Assembly (NCBI GenBank): GCA_023413555.1
Contig: JAEZPG010000034.1
Location: forward strand, 1-7,449
Source: Bacillota bacterium
Lineage (GTDB): Bacteria; Bacillota; Clostridia; Lachnospirales; Lachnospiraceae
Length of the DNA stretch: 7,449 bases
Direction: 5' to 3'
This document shows positions 1 through 5,993 of this stretch, in pieces. How positions within the stretch are numbered: the first letter of the stretch is position 1; every line of letters begins with the position of its first letter. A program made the position numbers and the translations under genes. Below the pieces are notes generated by a model. The model had not been told where the DNA came from. It ran no database searches and was given only the letters and a program-made list of their open reading frames with translations.

Positions 1-125
1 TAGATTACTACACCGAAAGGTGTGTTACTTGTTAAGTTGATTGAACCGCCGTGTACGGAACCGTACGCACGGTGGTGTGAGAGGTCGAAAATTTCTCTAA
101 TCAGAGAAATTTTCTCCTACTCAAT
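1..125 (+). mobile_element. 3' end of a group II intron (domains IV-tail, V and VI)
   Basis: This is the last part of a self-splicing retroelement whose ribozyme body and reverse transcriptase/maturase gene must lie upstream of the window. Three RNA features support it: a GAAA-capped hairpin at 10-23 (ACACC/GGTGT), a domain V hairpin at 45-76 and a domain VI hairpin at about 81-116. The text CCTACTCAAT then closes the intron. A119 is seven bases from the proposed end at 125, the usual place of the branch-point adenosine. The TAG at 1-3 could be the stop codon of the maturase, but this cannot be tested here. The exact 3' splice site (125 or 126) is inferred. Confidence 0.85.
45..76 (+). ncRNA. 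Group II intron domain V catalytic hairpin
   Basis: Bases 46-53 (CCGCCGTG) pair with 68-75 (CACGGTGG), with one G-T pair. A two-base bulge (C66 G67) interrupts the 3' strand, then 54-57 (TACG) pair with 62-65 (CGTA) around a GAAC tetraloop. An 8-bp lower stem, dinucleotide bulge and short capped upper stem form the standard geometry of domain V, the metal-binding active site of the ribozyme. The element looks undamaged. Confidence 0.85.
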
Positions 126-265
126 TAAAAATATTTAAATTTTTTTGTTGAACATTTTTCAATGAATTTGAAGTCATTTGCAATATTTAGTCAGCAAAAA
201 AAATAAGAGCATAACAAATACGGAATTTATACAATTCTAAAACAGGGGGTCTAGAAGAAATATAA
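126..265. other. AT-rich gap between intron end and RHS remnant
   Basis: Very AT-rich sequence with A and T runs at 125-147 and 198-205. I see no coding frame, hairpin terminator or convincing promoter. A purine-rich AGGGGG at 243-248 resembles a ribosome binding site, but no start codon that leads anywhere follows it. The RHS reading frame becomes recognisable only at about 266. Confidence 0.5.
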
Positions 266-373
266 GTTGGTTCTTATGACATCACCTATAATACCGATCA
301 GAGTGTAACGGGTGTATAGGTTGCAGGAAATACCTTTGCATCCTATGCATATGAGAACAAGCTTCTTAGAAGT
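266..373 (+). pseudogene. Decayed upstream part of the RHS gene, with in-frame TAG
   Basis: Read in the frame of the RHS gene that follows, this stretch gives clear YD-repeat sequence: VGSYDITYNTDQSVTGV, then a TAG stop at 317-319, then VAGNTFASYAYENKLLRSV running straight into the open frame. The repeat pattern continues on both sides of the stop, so the TAG interrupts an older, longer gene. Upstream of about 263 (TAA at 263-265) the homology is lost. The thousands of bases that normally encode the N-terminal half of an RHS protein are therefore missing from this side. Confidence 0.8.
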
Positions 374-2341
374 GTGACCTATGCTAACGGTGCCACCTTG
401 TCTTATAGTTATGATAAAGATGGTAACATGACAGAGATGGCTGTAGATGGGGAGAGTAAATATACCTATTCCTATAATGACGAAGGGACGTTATTATCCA
501 AACAGGATATCGACCAGAATAATACAACCACCTATGATTCCAATGAGGATGGCTCAAAGACAGTAACACTGAAAAACGATGCCACTGGAACAGTTCTAGA
601 TAGTTACACTTTGTCAGAAGACGCTTCAGAATTTACTGAGAAAATAGGAAATGATACCTATGGTTTATCAAGTTCCAGTAAAGAGTTGACTGATAGTTTT
701 ACTTATAATGGGGATGAAGTATATAAGAAGGTTTATACACTTAATTCTGAGAATGCCCCTACAGAAGAGAAACTTAGTAGTAATGGTGAAAATATCCTTT
801 CCACGAGTTATATGTATAGCGCAGGTGGTGATATCACAGGAATTATACATACCACAAGTGAAGCCACAGATGAGACCTCTTATACCTATAACAGTTATGA
901 AAACATTGCAACAATTAGCATAAATGGGGTAGAGAAATATCATTACTACTATGACATAGCAGACCAACTGGTTAGAGTAAATGATGCAATGCAGAATAAG
1001 ACAGAAACCTATACCTATGATAAAAATGGGAATATATTAGAAAAGAATCTGTATTCCTATAACTCAGGAAATCTTGATGGATTTACCCCAATAGATACGA
1101 TAAATTACTCCTATGAGAATAGCACTTTCCCAGATGAATGTACTTCTTATGATGGGCAAGAAATAACCTATGATGAGCTTGGTAATCCTTTATGTTATCT
1201 AGGATGGGATATGACATGGGAAGCAGGCAGAAGATTATCTACCATGAAGAATGATAGTACGTATATATCTTTTTCCTACAATGATGAAGGTATCCGAACT
1301 TCCAAGAAGGTTGATGGAGTGGCTACTTCTTATACATCGATTGATGGAGGAATTACAAGTCAGAACGATGGCATCAATCAAATATATTTCCGTTTTGATA
1401 AGAATAATAGCTTAACCGGATTTAACTTGAGTGGGACAGAGTATCTTTATGTAAAGAATGCACAGGGAGATATAACAGGTATTCTTGACAAAGATGGTAA
1501 GCAAGTCGTATCCTATACCTATGATGAATGGGGAAAAGTGGAAAGTATAAGTGGAAGCAGTGCTGATACGGTTGGAAAGCTAAATCCGATGCGGTATAGA
1601 GGGTATTATGAGGATACGGAGGTGGGATTATACTATTTACAAAGTAGGTATTATAATCCGAAGGTGTGTAGGTTTATTAGTACGGATGAACCTTTAGTGA
1701 TAAATAATACAATATTAGATACCACTGATGCAAATTTGTATGCATACTGTAATAATAACTCCATTAATATGATTGATATGAATGGAAATAAATCAACATA
1801 TATTGATTCCCAATCAGATTATACTAAAATATACTTCGATTTTAAGTATAGATATATGAAGAATATACCTTGGGGTTTTTATGGGAATATTGCGGATAAT
1901 GGGTGTGGTGTTATTGCGGCATACAATGTACTGGTGTCAAAAAACTCTAAAGTACTTTTTTATGATGTTTATTTAACATTAAGAGATTTAGGTGGTCCAA
2001 TACTTCAAGGACTACTAGGAACAAATCCTGCTACAATAAAATATTTAATGGGCTTATGTTTTAATAAAGTCTATTCTTGTACCTTTTATAAAAAACAAAA
2101 ATGGATAGATATAGCTGGAAAGTCTGAGGCTGTGATTGTGCTATACAAAACAAGGAAATTAGGTATGCACTATATAGCAGGAATTAAGGTAAATAGAGAT
2201 GAATTCCGATTTTATAATGCTGATACACTGGACTTTAAAGTGGCCAAAGTTACAATTTACGATTTAATAAAAGAAATAAATAGAGGAGGAAGAATACCTT
2301 TACTTATAATAGGTGTAGCAAAGAAAAAAAGCTGGTGGTAA
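374..2341 (+). CDS. 5'-truncated RHS/YD-repeat protein with C-terminal cysteine-peptidase-like toxin domain
   Basis: RHS proteins form a beta-shell around a C-terminal toxin that is released to act on competitor cells. Here residues 1 to about 420 carry YD repeats (SYDKDGN, TYDKNGN, TYDEWGKVES). Residues 425-440 (RYYNPKVCRFISTDEP) and 455-471 (LYAYCNNN...MNGN) are the end of the conserved core. Residues 472-655 are the variable tip. In it NGCGVIAAYN (Cys511), GMHYIAG (His599) and FYNAD (Asn615/Asp617) fit the catalytic order of papain/C39-like cysteine peptidases. The fold is inferred from motifs only. GTG 374 is just the first possible start: no ribosome binding site precedes it, there is no signal peptide, and the frame continues upstream to a TAG at 317. 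The gene is most likely a silent 3' fragment or a recombination donor. I am confident of the RHS call and moderately confident of the peptidase call. Confidence 0.85.
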   Translation: MTYANGATLSYSYDKDGNMTEMAVDGESKYTYSYNDEGTLLSKQDIDQNNTTTYDSNEDGSKTVTLKNDATGTVLDSYTLSEDASEFTEKIGNDTYGLSSSSKELTDSFTYNGDEVYKKVYTLNSENAPTEEKLSSNGENILSTSYMYSAGGDITGIIHTTSEATDETSYTYNSYENIATISINGVEKYHYYYDIADQLVRVNDAMQNKTETYTYDKNGNILEKNLYSYNSGNLDGFTPIDTINYSYENSTFPDECTSYDGQEITYDELGNPLCYLGWDMTWEAGRRLSTMKNDSTYISFSYNDEGIRTSKKVDGVATSYTSIDGGITSQNDGINQIYFRFDKNNSLTGFNLSGTEYLYVKNAQGDITGILDKDGKQVVSYTYDEWGKVESISGSSADTVGKLNPMRYRGYYEDTEVGLYYLQSRYYNPKVCRFISTDEPLVINNTILDTTDANLYAYCNNNSINMIDMNGNKSTYIDSQSDYTKIYFDFKYRYMKNIPWGFYGNIADNGCGVIAAYNVLVSKNSKVLFYDVYLTLRDLGGPILQGLLGTNPATIKYLMGLCFNKVYSCTFYKKQKWIDIAGKSEAVIVLYKTRKLGMHYIAGIKVNRDEFRFYNADTLDFKVAKVTIYDLIKEINRGGRIPLLIIGVAKKKSWW

Positions 2342-2925
2342 TATAGTATTTTGTCAATAATTTTGCTTCTATGAAATTCTTATATCCTGACATGAACTTT
2401 TAAAACTGATATAAATTACTAATTATAATTTGGATAATAACTCATAAGAAATAAGAGGCGATTAATTAAACTAGTAATATGCTCCCTTCTAGCTAAACAA
2501 TTGAAATTATAGTTAATTAATAAATGGAAGGGAGTACTTTGCTTATTATCTTTTCAAATACGACGTTGAATAGAAAAGCATATAAGATGTACTTCATTTA
2601 TGTTAACTGTTTATATGGATTAATCAAAATGGAGAAGAGTATCTTTATGTGAAAAGGCACATGAAGATATGTTGATTTAATAATGCAGATGCGCTTGCGA
2701 TGTTTGTGTTAATTGAAATTGAAATAAGTACTCAGTAGAAACACTCCGGCACATCCAGCTTATAAACAATTCAGATAAAGGTAGTGGCAATCATACCAGT
2801 TAAGTAGTCAAGTTACAGGGTAAAATCAAAAGACTACAGTATCTGAATGTATTATAACCACGTTATTAAAAAGAAAGGAAGTTATGGTGTTTTGCTTCTA
2901 TAAACATCATACAAGGGTATAAAGA
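2342..2925. other. Non-coding decayed stretch between RHS tip and lipoprotein gene
   Basis: No open frame of useful length occurs on either strand. It has stop codons in all frames and high AT content. A few short traces look like old RHS sequence, the best at 2628-2650. Two 8-base complementary arms (CTCCCTTC at 2482-2489 and GAAGGGAG at 2527-2534) are too far apart for a convincing terminator. I find no Rho-independent terminator directly after the RHS gene. Confidence 0.5.
2628..2700 (+). pseudogene. Tiny RHS core/tip remnant
   Basis: Bases 2628-2650 read AATGGAGAAGAGTATCTTTA and onward, giving NGEEYLYVK. This matches the SGTEYLYVKNAQGD segment of the RHS gene at 1429-1470 almost base for base. 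About 20 bases later another frame gives FNNADAL, similar to FYNADTL at the end of the peptidase-like tip. The frame is broken between them. It looks like a heavily deleted relic of another RHS copy. The match is short, so confidence is modest. Confidence 0.4.
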
Positions 2926-3575
2926 ATGAAATATGTAACGTATTTTTTAGCTGTTTTATTAATATCAATAATGCCTCTACATAGCTGTGAGATGGATGAT
3001 ACAGAGGAACATGGAGACAGAAACTCGTATTTACTATATAATAAACTTAGCTTTGAACTACCAGATGCTTATTCAGCAGAAACCTATAAAGAGGAATTAG
3101 GAATTGGTGGTTACCTGTTCGGCCTAAAAGAAAAAAAAGTACGAAGTGTATAGAGGCTTCTGAGAATACTCCTGTTGAATGGACTTGCTATGGCGGCATT
3201 GAACAAGATGTGAATTATGAGTTTACATTTAAGGATGGCAAGTTGTCTGAGGTAAATCTGCCATGGAATCATTCAGAATTTGTAACGGATTTTGAAGTTA
3301 TTAAGGGTACAGAGGCGTCAGCAATCTTTGTGAAAGTACAGCATGATTTGTATACCTATCAAGAAATAGAGGATGCAAAAGCAAAGAATCAACCTATCCC
3401 AGAGGATAAACAGACAATTTCCATGTGGTATGTATTTTTTGCACAGGAAGGATATGATAAAAGTTACTCCTTATTTTTAAATTGTGATTACTTTACTCAA
3501 GAGGATATGCTTTTTATTGCAAGATCCGTTAGCTTTGCGGATCAGGCATTCAATGAGTATTATTATGGAGCTTGA
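2926..3575 (+). pseudogene. Small lipoprotein gene split by a frame change (possible RHS immunity gene)
   Basis: The first frame (2926-3153) starts with ATG eight bases after AAGGG and encodes a lipoprotein signal: MKY, a hydrophobic run and a lipobox PLHSC with Cys21. The mature protein would be anchored outside the membrane. At 3131-3138 there are eight A residues, after which the frame stops at TAG 3151. The continuation (open to TGA 3573-3575, with a GTG at 3210) is in the -1 frame. It can be read back across the run as KKSTKCIEASENTPVEW with no loss of sense. Adding one A restores one protein of about 216 residues, acidic after the signal and ending EYYYGA. I do not recognise the family. 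Its place after an RHS toxin tip suggests an immunity or accessory role, which is inference only. Either a base was lost or slippage on the A run still makes the full protein. Confidence 0.7.
3131..3138 (+). other. A8 homopolymer: frame-change site in lipoprotein gene
   Basis: Eight consecutive A residues mark the point where coding sense passes from the frame of 2926 to the -1 frame. The run contains the A-AAA-AAA heptamer known as a bacterial -1 ribosomal slippery site, and such runs also allow RNA polymerase slippage. I see no strong downstream stem-loop that would favour programmed ribosomal frameshifting. A simple one-base deletion, or a sequencing error, is equally compatible. Confidence 0.65.
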
Positions 3576-3633
3576 AAAAGAAATAGTAAATATTTCAATG
3601 CTTGTTATGGGGTCATGAAATTCATATAGATGC

Positions 3634-3673
3634 AAAAAAGTGGCTTTGCCCCTCATACTTAAGAGGCAAAGCC
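3634..3673 (-). terminator. Rho-independent terminator for - strand transcription
   Basis: GGCTTTGCC (3642-3650) and GGCAAAGCC (3665-3673) form a perfect 9-bp stem. Six A residues at 3634-3639 become a U-tract just after the stem when read on the - strand. On the + strand the hairpin is followed by ATAATATT and has no T run, so it is not a good terminator for the lipoprotein gene. It lies eight bases outside the end of the ISL3 remnant and would stop readthrough from it. Confidence 0.65.
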
Positions 3674-3681
3674 ATAATATT

Positions 3682-3706
3682 GGCTCTGTGTCAAGTGTTG
3701 GGGTGC
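3682..3706. repeat. Terminal inverted repeat of the ISL3 remnant (single end)
   Basis: The element starts with GGCTCTGTGTCAAGTGTTGG. From TGTTGG at 3696 the sequence folds back on CCAACA at 3726-3731. Inside this, AGGTGC (3708-3713) pairs with GCACCT (3717-3722) around a GTT loop, giving a long subterminal hairpin with small bulges. The partner inverted repeat is absent from the window, consistent with truncation on the other side. Confidence 0.6.
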
Positions 3707-3818
3707 GAGGTGCGTTGCACCTGCACCAACATTGGCATTAGAGCTCTTTTTATGTTCAAACAATAAATCTATGTTTATAGGAATGAAAAAAAACCTTCCA
3801 GTGCCAGTCTTTTAATCG

Positions 3819-4127
3819 TTATCTTGTATAGTGTAGGATTCTTGTTCTGAATCTGCTGAAATTTCGGATTCCATAAGAAGTTCGTTTTAGTACTTTGATT
3901 TTATTATTGAAACCTTCTGTTGGACCATTCGTTAAACCATATTTAAAAGCATTTAGGATTTCTCTCGACCATCGTCTATAGGTCCTTGCACATTTCTCGA
4001 ACTCAGGAATACCAGAACTTTCAGCAAGTTTAATCCAGGTGAAAAAATCTTCTCGTTGTATAGTGCTTGGTTTAACTAGGTGTGGGATATGTGAAAGTGT
4101 TTGTACAAGTTTTTGAAAAAGTAGCCG
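3819..4127 (-). pseudogene. ISL3-family transposase, C-terminal fragment
   Basis: Read on the - strand from 4127 to the TAA at 3819-3821, the frame encodes 102 residues. They include EDFFTWIKLAESSGIPEF, then WSREILNAFKYGLTNGPTEG, FNNKIKVLKRTSYGIRNFSR and FRTRIL. The block NG.tEG.NN.IK..KR.SYG.RNF..FR.RI is the conserved C-terminal end of ISL3 (DDE_Tnp_ISL3) transposases and contains the last catalytic Glu of the DDE triad (the E in TEG). An in-frame TAA at 4128-4130 and loss of homology beyond it show that the N-terminal zinc-binding and DNA-binding parts and the first two acidic residues are gone. The C-terminus itself is intact. Confidence 0.85.
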
Positions 4128-4187
4128 TTAAAATGGGGATAAAATTTACAATCACAGTTCTTTAGTTATTGTTATCTGGGCCTTGTA

Positions 4188-4346
4188 CTATGGTTTTGAA
4201 AGTGAAGAGTTTATTTTATAATCTATATAAGAACCTCGGATGCCTATTTTATGAAGGTTTCCGAGGTATCTTAATGTCTGTTTCACATAAAGCGCCATAT
4301 TACTATTTTCTCCGGTAGCTTTCGAACTAATAAGTCTTAATATTCG
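4188..4346 (-). pseudogene. Unrecognised short coding remnant
   Basis: An open frame on the - strand runs from just after a TAA (4347-4349) to TAG at 4188-4190. It gives RILRLISSKATGENSNM and continues ALYVKQTLRYLGNLHKIG. From the internal ATG at 4298-4296 it would make 36 residues. There is no ribosome binding site at that ATG. The composition looks protein-like, and it lies between an IS relic and a real gene, so it may be the tail of a lost gene or transposase. I do not recognise the family, and the overlap with the hairpin at 4233-4267 makes the coding reading doubtful. Confidence 0.25.
4233..4267 (-). terminator. Possible terminator hairpin downstream of the TRIC channel gene
   Basis: ACCTCGGA (4233-4240) pairs with TCCGAGGT (4260-4267). 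The stem extends through two mismatches to CCT/AGG around an AT-rich loop. On the - strand it is followed by TTCTTATATAG, a weak U-rich tail. It lies about 90 bases past the stop codon of the - strand channel gene, a plausible position for its terminator. The tail is poor, so the call is tentative. Confidence 0.4.
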
Positions 4347-4359
4347 TTATAATTAATTT

Positions 4360-5010
4360 TCATACGCTAGGTAAATTCCACTTATAATGCGCAGCTGCAA
4401 CACGAATGGCGACTACTACTGTGGCTGAAATAGTCATATTAATTGAAACAATTATATGATCCATAAGCGCAATATATACCAGTGCTCCTGCTAGAGAAGC
4501 AGATGCATAAACATGCTTTACAAACACAAATGGTATTCTTAATGCCATAATATCACGTAGCATCCCACCGCCAATACCAGTTACCATACCAACGAATACT
4601 AATAAGAACAAATTATCTTTATAACCTTGAATCACTGCTGTATTGATACCTACTACAGTGAAAATACCAAGTCCAATTGCATCCATCCATAGCATCGTTA
4701 TATCATAACAATTCTTAACTCTGTCGAATAATCCGAAATCAGTATGATTTTTTACGTATTTATAGATAAATAATATGGTAGACACCACTATTGCTACCAA
4801 TACATAGGAACTGTTTTGAAACACATTGGGAGGTGTATTTCCAAGTACTATATCTCGAATAATTCCACCACCTACCGACGTAGTAATACCCAGGATACAT
4901 ACGCCGAAAATATCCATATGTTTTTCCATGGCAAGCAAGGCCCCCGAAGAAGCAAACGCTATAGTTCCAAGAATTTCAATGATATAAACAAAACTAATAT
5001 TATGACTCAT
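4360..5010 (-). CDS. TRIC-type cation channel family membrane protein (UPF0126)
   Basis: The 216-residue product belongs to the UPF0126/TRIC family (YadS/YvgT-like). These are about 200-residue, seven-helix membrane proteins; characterised prokaryotic members form trimeric potassium-permeable channels. The typical internal duplication is visible. Helix pair one has ILGTIAFASSGALLAM (13-28) and GITTSVGGGIIRDIVLGNTP (41-60). The second half repeats GMVTGIGGGMLRDIMALRIP (141-160), each with the GGG..RD signature and a downstream proline. The start is set at ATG 5010-5008 because GGAG lies five bases upstream (5016-5019) and the family begins just before the first helix. The frame is open to an ATG at 5073, but that one has no ribosome binding site. 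Its length is normal and it looks intact. It stands alone among mobile-element debris, so it is probably a monocistronic core gene. The cellular role in bacteria is not well defined. Confidence 0.92.
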   Translation of the reverse strand: MSHNISFVYIIEILGTIAFASSGALLAMEKHMDIFGVCILGITTSVGGGIIRDIVLGNTPPNVFQNSSYVLVAIVVSTILFIYKYVKNHTDFGLFDRVKNCYDITMLWMDAIGLGIFTVVGINTAVIQGYKDNLFLLVFVGMVTGIGGGMLRDIMALRIPFVFVKHVYASASLAGALVYIALMDHIIVSINMTISATVVVAIRVAAAHYKWNLPSV

Positions 5011-5015
5011 ATATA

Positions 5016-5019
5016 CTCC
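5016..5019 (-). promoter_or_regulatory. Ribosome binding site that sets the channel gene start
   Basis: CTCC on the + strand reads GGAG on the - strand, with a six-base spacer (TATAT-like) to ATG 5010-5008. The alternative upstream ATG at 5073-5071 is preceded by GCTAAAA and has no such site, so the shorter protein is preferred. Confidence 0.7.
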
Positions 5020-5226
5020 ATTTATCTTCTGAATAATTCCAGTAACGTTAATGTTCTTCATGATTAAAAACATTTTTAGCTATAATACAACCTTCTATCA
5101 CGCATTTAATCATGTATCTATGATACTATAAAATAGGTTACAAAACAATTGGATTGACTACAATAAACTAGATAGTTCTTTAAGGTCATGTAAAATAACA
5201 TCATTATTAAAGAAGTAATTAGCACC

Positions 5227-5298
5227 ATGGCTGAAAAAAGACAACGTCGTACCTTCACAGATTCAAAGAAAATACCTTTAAAAAAGTTGTCTAAATAA
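5227..5298 (+). pseudogene. IS3-family transposase orfA, N-terminal relic
   Basis: ATG at 5227 opens a 23-codon frame, MAEKRQRRTFTDSKKIPLKK and LSK, ending in TAA 5296-5298. MAEKRQRRTFTDEFK is the usual beginning of an IS3-group OrfA, the helix-turn-helix protein that binds the element ends. Here the EF of TDEFK is missing. A four-base loss after ACAGAT would explain this, since TTCAAAGAAA then follows in another frame. No further OrfA or OrfB sequence and no inverted repeat can be recognised, so only the first few dozen bases of the element remain. AAAGAAG at 5209-5215 could be the old ribosome binding site. Confidence 0.6.
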
Positions 5299-5370
5299 CC
5301 ATTGACAATTCATTTTGTGTCTATGGTAATAAATACTTTTGCTAAGAATCAGATAACACGAGAACAATTA

Positions 5371-5600
5371 ATTATCTAATTTCCTATAACGCAGGGAACC
5401 TTGATGGAATGTCTAATTCTTATACGTCGATTAATGGACGCATTACAAGTCAAAACGATAGCACCAATAGAATATATTTCCGTTATAATAAGAATAAAAG
5501 TTTAACCGGATTTAACTTGAATGGAAATGAATACATATATGTAAAGAATGCGTAGGGAGATATTATTGGAGTTCTTGAGAAAGATAGAAGTGGAAGTCAT
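5371..5600 (+). pseudogene. Second RHS/YD-repeat fragment with internal deletion and stop
   Basis: The frame through 5392 gives ISYNAGNLDGMSNSYTSING, then RITSQNDSTNRIYFRYNKNK and SLTGFNLNGNEYIYVKNA. TAG at 5553-5555 stands where the first RHS gene has CAG (AQGD). Similarity resumes as GDIIGVLEKD and fades after about 5600. Over 5418-5526 it differs from the first RHS gene (1328-1436) at roughly 16 positions by eye, so the two are paralogous copies. Compared with that gene, the 237 bases between two TTGATGGA words (1074 and 1311) are missing, an exact 79-codon deletion. The fragment has no start, no toxin tip and no intact frame. Confidence 0.85.
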
Positions 5601-5685
5601 AAAGTTCTATAAAGTTCCGTGAGTAGTGGAAGAAAGAATAAAATTACAAATGTTTCATTTTAATGAGAAATATTAGTAAAATACG

Positions 5686-5714
5686 TTGAAAATATCATAT
5701 TTGTAATGTATAAT
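5686..5714 (+). promoter_or_regulatory. Strong sigma-A type promoter
   Basis: TTGAAA (5686-5691), a 17-base spacer and a perfect TATAAT (5709-5714) give a near-consensus vegetative promoter. Transcription would start at about 5720-5722. It drives the leader ORF at 5793 and, if the terminator at 5868-5917 is passed, the genes up to the leucine-rich-repeat protein. Confidence 0.85.
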
Positions 5715-5722
5715 GACTATGT

Positions 5723-5750
5723 ATAGGTATCTTAAGCATAGGTGTCTTAA
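5723..5750 (+). repeat. Tandem 13-base direct repeat at the transcription start
   Basis: ATAGGTATCTTAA (5723-5735) and ATAGGTGTCTTAA (5738-5750) differ at one base and are 15 bases apart, immediately after the promoter -10 box. This is a reasonable position for a repressor operator or for an RNA element in the 5' leader. Neither role can be shown from sequence alone. Confidence 0.5.
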
Positions 5751-5792
5751 AATGCGGTTTGTTTTAATCTAATAGATAAGGAGTAGATAATT

Positions 5793-5882
5793 ATGGCAAA
5801 TACTTTCTTAAATTCATCAAGCAAGGAATTGTTTATAATTGGCTTATTTAAAAATACGGAATATTTATGCACTACACTATAA
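5793..5882 (+). CDS. Putative leader peptide, 29 residues
   Basis: ATG 5793 follows AAGGAG (5778-5783) with a nine-base spacer, an excellent translation start, about 72 bases after the predicted transcription start. The peptide reads MANTFLNSSSKELFIIGLFK and then NTEYLCTTL, ending in TAA 5880-5882. It has no signal peptide and no family I can name. Its last five codons form the 5' arm of the terminator hairpin at 5868-5906. A ribosome reaching the stop codon would therefore cover that arm, while one stalled earlier would not. This is the layout of a transcription-attenuation leader, as known for several antibiotic-response and amino-acid operons. It could instead be a free-standing small protein with its own terminator. 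Confidence 0.5.
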   Translation: MANTFLNSSSKELFIIGLFKNTEYLCTTL

Positions 5883-5917
5883 GTATTTAATTTATAGGGT
5901 CGTGCATTTTTGCTTTT
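5868..5917 (+). terminator. Rho-independent terminator / candidate attenuator
   Basis: TGCACTACACTATAA (5868-5882) pairs with TTATAGGGTCGTGCA (5892-5906) in 13 of 15 positions around a 9-base loop. TTTTTGCTTTT (5907-5917) follows directly. The stem, loop size and U-tract suit an intrinsic terminator on the + strand. Because it overlaps the stop codon of the leader ORF and precedes further well-equipped start sites, it may act as a conditional attenuator rather than a full stop. Confidence 0.75.
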
Positions 5918-5993
5918 CAGGAGTGGGGACTGTGAGCAAATTTATTTGATGAGTTACATCTAAACAAAAGCGAGCAATTGGAGGAGGATGATT

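Larger units (their letters stand above)
3682..4130 (-). mobile_element. Truncated ISL3-family insertion sequence
   Basis: The left edge begins GGCTCTGTGTCAAGTGTTGG at 3682, which resembles the terminal inverted repeats of ISL3-family elements (GGCTCTT.GTCAA..GTTGGGG type, recalled from general knowledge). The transposase remnant runs inward from it on the - strand, with its 3' end next to this terminus as expected. No matching inverted repeat is found on the right. The recognisable sequence stops at about 4130, so roughly two thirds of the element is missing. It cannot move by itself. Confidence 0.75.

Noticed and set aside
384..967. Open frames on the - strand (384-569 and 668-967) and in another + frame (708-923) within the RHS gene
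   Set aside because: They lie wholly inside clear YD-repeat coding sequence, have no ribosome binding sites and give low-complexity products typical of shadow frames.
2482..2534. Inverted repeat CTCCCTTC...GAAGGGAG
   Set aside because: The arms are only 8 bases with a 37-base AT-rich loop and no T run; chance is likely in this composition.
2361..2901. 12-base direct repeat TTTTGCTTCTAT at 2361 and 2890
   Set aside because: Too short and AT-rich to support a duplication or attachment site; the flanks do not match.
4816..5067. Open frame on the + strand opposite the channel gene
   Set aside because: It is antisense to a well-supported membrane protein gene and its product has no protein-like features.
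5011..5073. Upstream start of the channel gene at ATG 5073
   Set aside because: No ribosome binding site precedes it and the extra 21 residues are not typical of the family, whereas GGAG lies in place for ATG 5010.
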